7,221 nt of DNA from Clostridiales bacterium (lineage in GTDB: Bacteria > Bacillota > Clostridia > Saccharofermentanales > UBA5734). This document shows, in pieces, positions 5,828 to 7,221 of the stretch (the first letter of the stretch is position 1; each line of letters begins with the position of its first letter). Location: the NCBI GenBank assembly GCA_007135995.1, contig SLHU01000073.1, forward strand, positions 1 to 7,221. The letters are read 5' to 3'. A model generated the notes under the pieces. It was not told the origin of the DNA, searched no databases, and saw nothing but the letters and a program-made list of their open reading frames with translations. Made by a program: the position numbers and the translations under genes.

Positions 5828-5841
5828 GTGTCACCTGAGAT

Positions 5842-5847
5842 GGAGGG
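5842..5847 (+). promoter_or_regulatory. ribosome binding site deciding a TTG start for purF
   Basis: GGAGGG at 5842-5847 lies 7 nt before TTG 5855. An in-frame ATG at 5840 overlaps this box and has no Shine-Dalgarno sequence of its own, so TTG is the better start. Confidence 0.7.
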
Positions 5848-5854
5848 TTTGTTT

Positions 5855-7221
5855 TTGCACGAGGAGTGTGGGGTTTTTGGTGTGTACTGCACCGATGATA
5901 GGCAAGTGGCAGAAGCTGTTTACAGCGGGCTTTACGCGCTGCAGCATCGCGGCCAGGAAAGCTGCGGCATCGCGGTGAATGATGAGGGAACTGTGCGTGT
6001 CCATAAAGATATGGGCCTGGTAGGGGATGTGTTCAGCCGTGAACATTTTGACAAACTGCCCGGCAGAATCGGCATTGGCCATGTGCGTTACTCAACTACC
6101 GGACAAAGTGTGCGTGAAAACGCACAGCCGCTGGTCAGCCGTTACCAGAAAGGGCAGATGGCGCTGGCTCATAATGGCAATTTATCCAATACAGAGACCT
6201 TGCGTCAGGCACTCGAATCGGAAGGCGCAATTTTTTCTACGACCATAGACTCCGAAATCATCGCTTATCTGATCGCTCGCAGCCGGACCAGAGCGAATCA
6301 TATGGAAGACGCAGTGAGCGAAGCGCTGTCCAAAGTGAAAGGTGCCTACTCGCTGCTGGTGATGAGCCGCGGCAAGCTGATTGCAGTGCGTGACCCGTTT
6401 GGCTTTCGGCCGCTTTGTATTGGGCGGCTTGAAAACGGTTATGTTGTAGCTTCAGAAAGCTGCGCCCTGGATGCTGTGGGCGCAGTTTTTATCCGTGATG
6501 TTCAGCCTGGTGAAATGATTACCCTGGACAGGCAGGGTCTGACCAGTTTTCAGTTCAGTCAGGCTGACGTACCTCGGCCTTGTATCTTCGAATTCATTTA
6601 TTTTGCCAGATCCGACAGCCAGATTGACGGTGTGAGCGTTCATCAGGCCAGACTGAAAGCCGGCCATCTGCTGGCACAGCAGCATCCTGCCAGCGCCGAC
6701 CTTGTGATTGGTGTGCCGGAATCCGGAATAGACGCCGCGATTGGCTACAGCCAGGCATCGGGAATTCCCTACGGCAAGGGGTTTGTTAAAAACACATATA
6801 TTGGACGCACTTTTATCCAGCCTACGCAGATTCAGCGGGAATCATCTTTGCGCCTGAAGCTTAACCCGATCCGGGGTGTTATAAAAGGGAAGCGGCTTGT
6901 GATGATCGATGATTCCATTGTCCGGGGAACGACCAGCGCCCGGATTATCCGGCTTTTGAAAGATGCGGGTGCCAGCGAGGTGCATGTACGCATCAGCGCA
7001 CCGCCTTTTATGTGGCCTTGTTATTTTGGGACGGATATACCAACACAAGAGCACCTGATCGCAAGGCAAATGTCACTTGAAGCCATTTGCAGTGAAATAG
7101 GTGCTGATTCATTAGGATTTCTCGATCAGGAAAGTCTGGGGAGCATCATTGGCATGCCCGGTCAGCACCGCTGCTGTGACGCCTGTTTCAGCGGTGACTA
7201 TCCCCATGGCAGTCTGGAAAA
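5855..7221 (+). CDS. purF: amidophosphoribosyltransferase (glutamine PRPP amidotransferase), 3' end cut by window
   Basis: This enzyme catalyses the first committed step of de novo purine synthesis: glutamine plus PRPP gives phosphoribosylamine. The 455 visible residues align along the Bacillus subtilis enzyme, and only the last few are missing. The N-terminal Ntn-hydrolase domain starts MHEECGVFG, with nucleophile Cys5 exposed after removal of a four-residue propeptide. QHRGQE (30-35), GHVRYSTTG (75-83) and HNGN (106-109) complete the glutaminase site. The PRPP loop is VMIDDSIVRGTTS (349-361). Cys243, Cys389, Cys441 and Cys444 match the four 4Fe-4S ligands of the Bacillus enzyme, so this is the oxygen-sensitive, cluster-bearing class. 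The start is TTG behind GGAGGG. It lies 53 nt after the redox gene with no strong terminator, so partial co-transcription is possible. No PurR-type operator is recognised nearby. Confidence 0.97.
   Translation, partial: MHEECGVFGVYCTDDRQVAEAVYSGLYALQHRGQESCGIAVNDEGTVRVHKDMGLVGDVFSREHFDKLPGRIGIGHVRYSTTGQSVRENAQPLVSRYQKGQMALAHNGNLSNTETLRQALESEGAIFSTTIDSEIIAYLIARSRTRANHMEDAVSEALSKVKGAYSLLVMSRGKLIAVRDPFGFRPLCIGRLENGYVVASESCALDAVGAVFIRDVQPGEMITLDRQGLTSFQFSQADVPRPCIFEFIYFARSDSQIDGVSVHQARLKAGHLLAQQHPASADLVIGVPESGIDAAIGYSQASGIPYGKGFVKNTYIGRTFIQPTQIQRESSLRLKLNPIRGVIKGKRLVMIDDSIVRGTTSARIIRLLKDAGASEVHVRISAPPFMWPCYFGTDIPTQEHLIARQMSLEAICSEIGADSLGFLDQESLGSIIGMPGQHRCCDACFSGDYPHGSLE

Noticed and set aside
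5270..5834. Overlapping antisense open frames of 102-121 codons across the DUF4129 end and the redox gene
   Set aside because: They are opposite two genes with clear family motifs and proper ribosome binding sites, and their translations show no recognisable domain.
1..7221. CRISPR array, insertion sequence, tRNA or rRNA genes
   Set aside because: There are no regularly spaced repeats, no transposase-like frame, no terminal inverted repeats with target duplication, and no tRNA cloverleaf or rRNA signature.

Overview
The window looks like a chromosomal segment from a low-to-mid G+C Firmicute, most likely a clostridial or related lineage. The evidence is strong Shine-Dalgarno boxes of the GGAGG type 6-10 nt before starts, two TTG starts (metallophosphoesterase and purF), tight ATGA-type gene overlaps, a Bacillus-type PurF with Fe-S cysteines, and a MoxR/DUF58/DUF4129 cluster. 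Nothing points to a phage, plasmid, IS element or CRISPR array. I cannot name the genus from the sequence.

Layout. (1) Positions 1-147, minus strand: the N-terminal 49 codons of an HD-superfamily hydrolase-like protein that runs off the left edge. (2) 148-336: a divergent regulatory region with a credible leftward promoter, a small hairpin and a perfect 10-bp palindrome. (3) 337-1572, plus strand: a four-helix membrane protein with a C-terminal calcineurin-like metallophosphoesterase domain, followed by a possible intrinsic terminator. (4) 1573-2115: 543 nt without a convincing gene. It contains several GC-rich inverted repeats, a 13-nt near-direct repeat 134 nt apart, a possible promoter and a possibly folded leader. 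(5) 2116-5801, plus strand: four translationally coupled genes encoding a MoxR-type AAA+ ATPase, a DUF58 protein, a multispanning membrane protein with a DUF4129-like tail, and a small glutaredoxin-like CxxC protein. Each start overlaps the previous stop by 4 or 11 nt. (6) 5855-7221, plus strand: purF, amidophosphoribosyltransferase, complete at the N-terminus and probably lacking only its last residues at the right edge.

How the genes work together. The ATPase, DUF58 and DUF4129 genes form a known conserved neighbourhood in which a MoxR AAA+ ATPase is thought to act as a chaperone or remodeller with a DUF58 (degenerate vWA-like) partner and a membrane protein. In many bacteria the membrane partner is a transglutaminase-like TgpA/YebA protein. 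Here it is only 444 residues long, and the space where the transglutaminase core would sit is a short Pro/Asp-rich linker. The coupled thiol-redox protein at the operon end is a further point of interest. PurF is a housekeeping purine-synthesis enzyme, and its position 53 nt downstream may be incidental or may allow read-through.

The most useful corrections over naive ORF calling are the starts: TTG 337, ATG 3087, ATG 4204 and TTG 5855, all chosen from ribosome binding sites and overlaps. I see no clearly new defence or mobile system. The best leads are the transglutaminase-less MoxR operon with its redox gene and the unexplained structured intergenic region.
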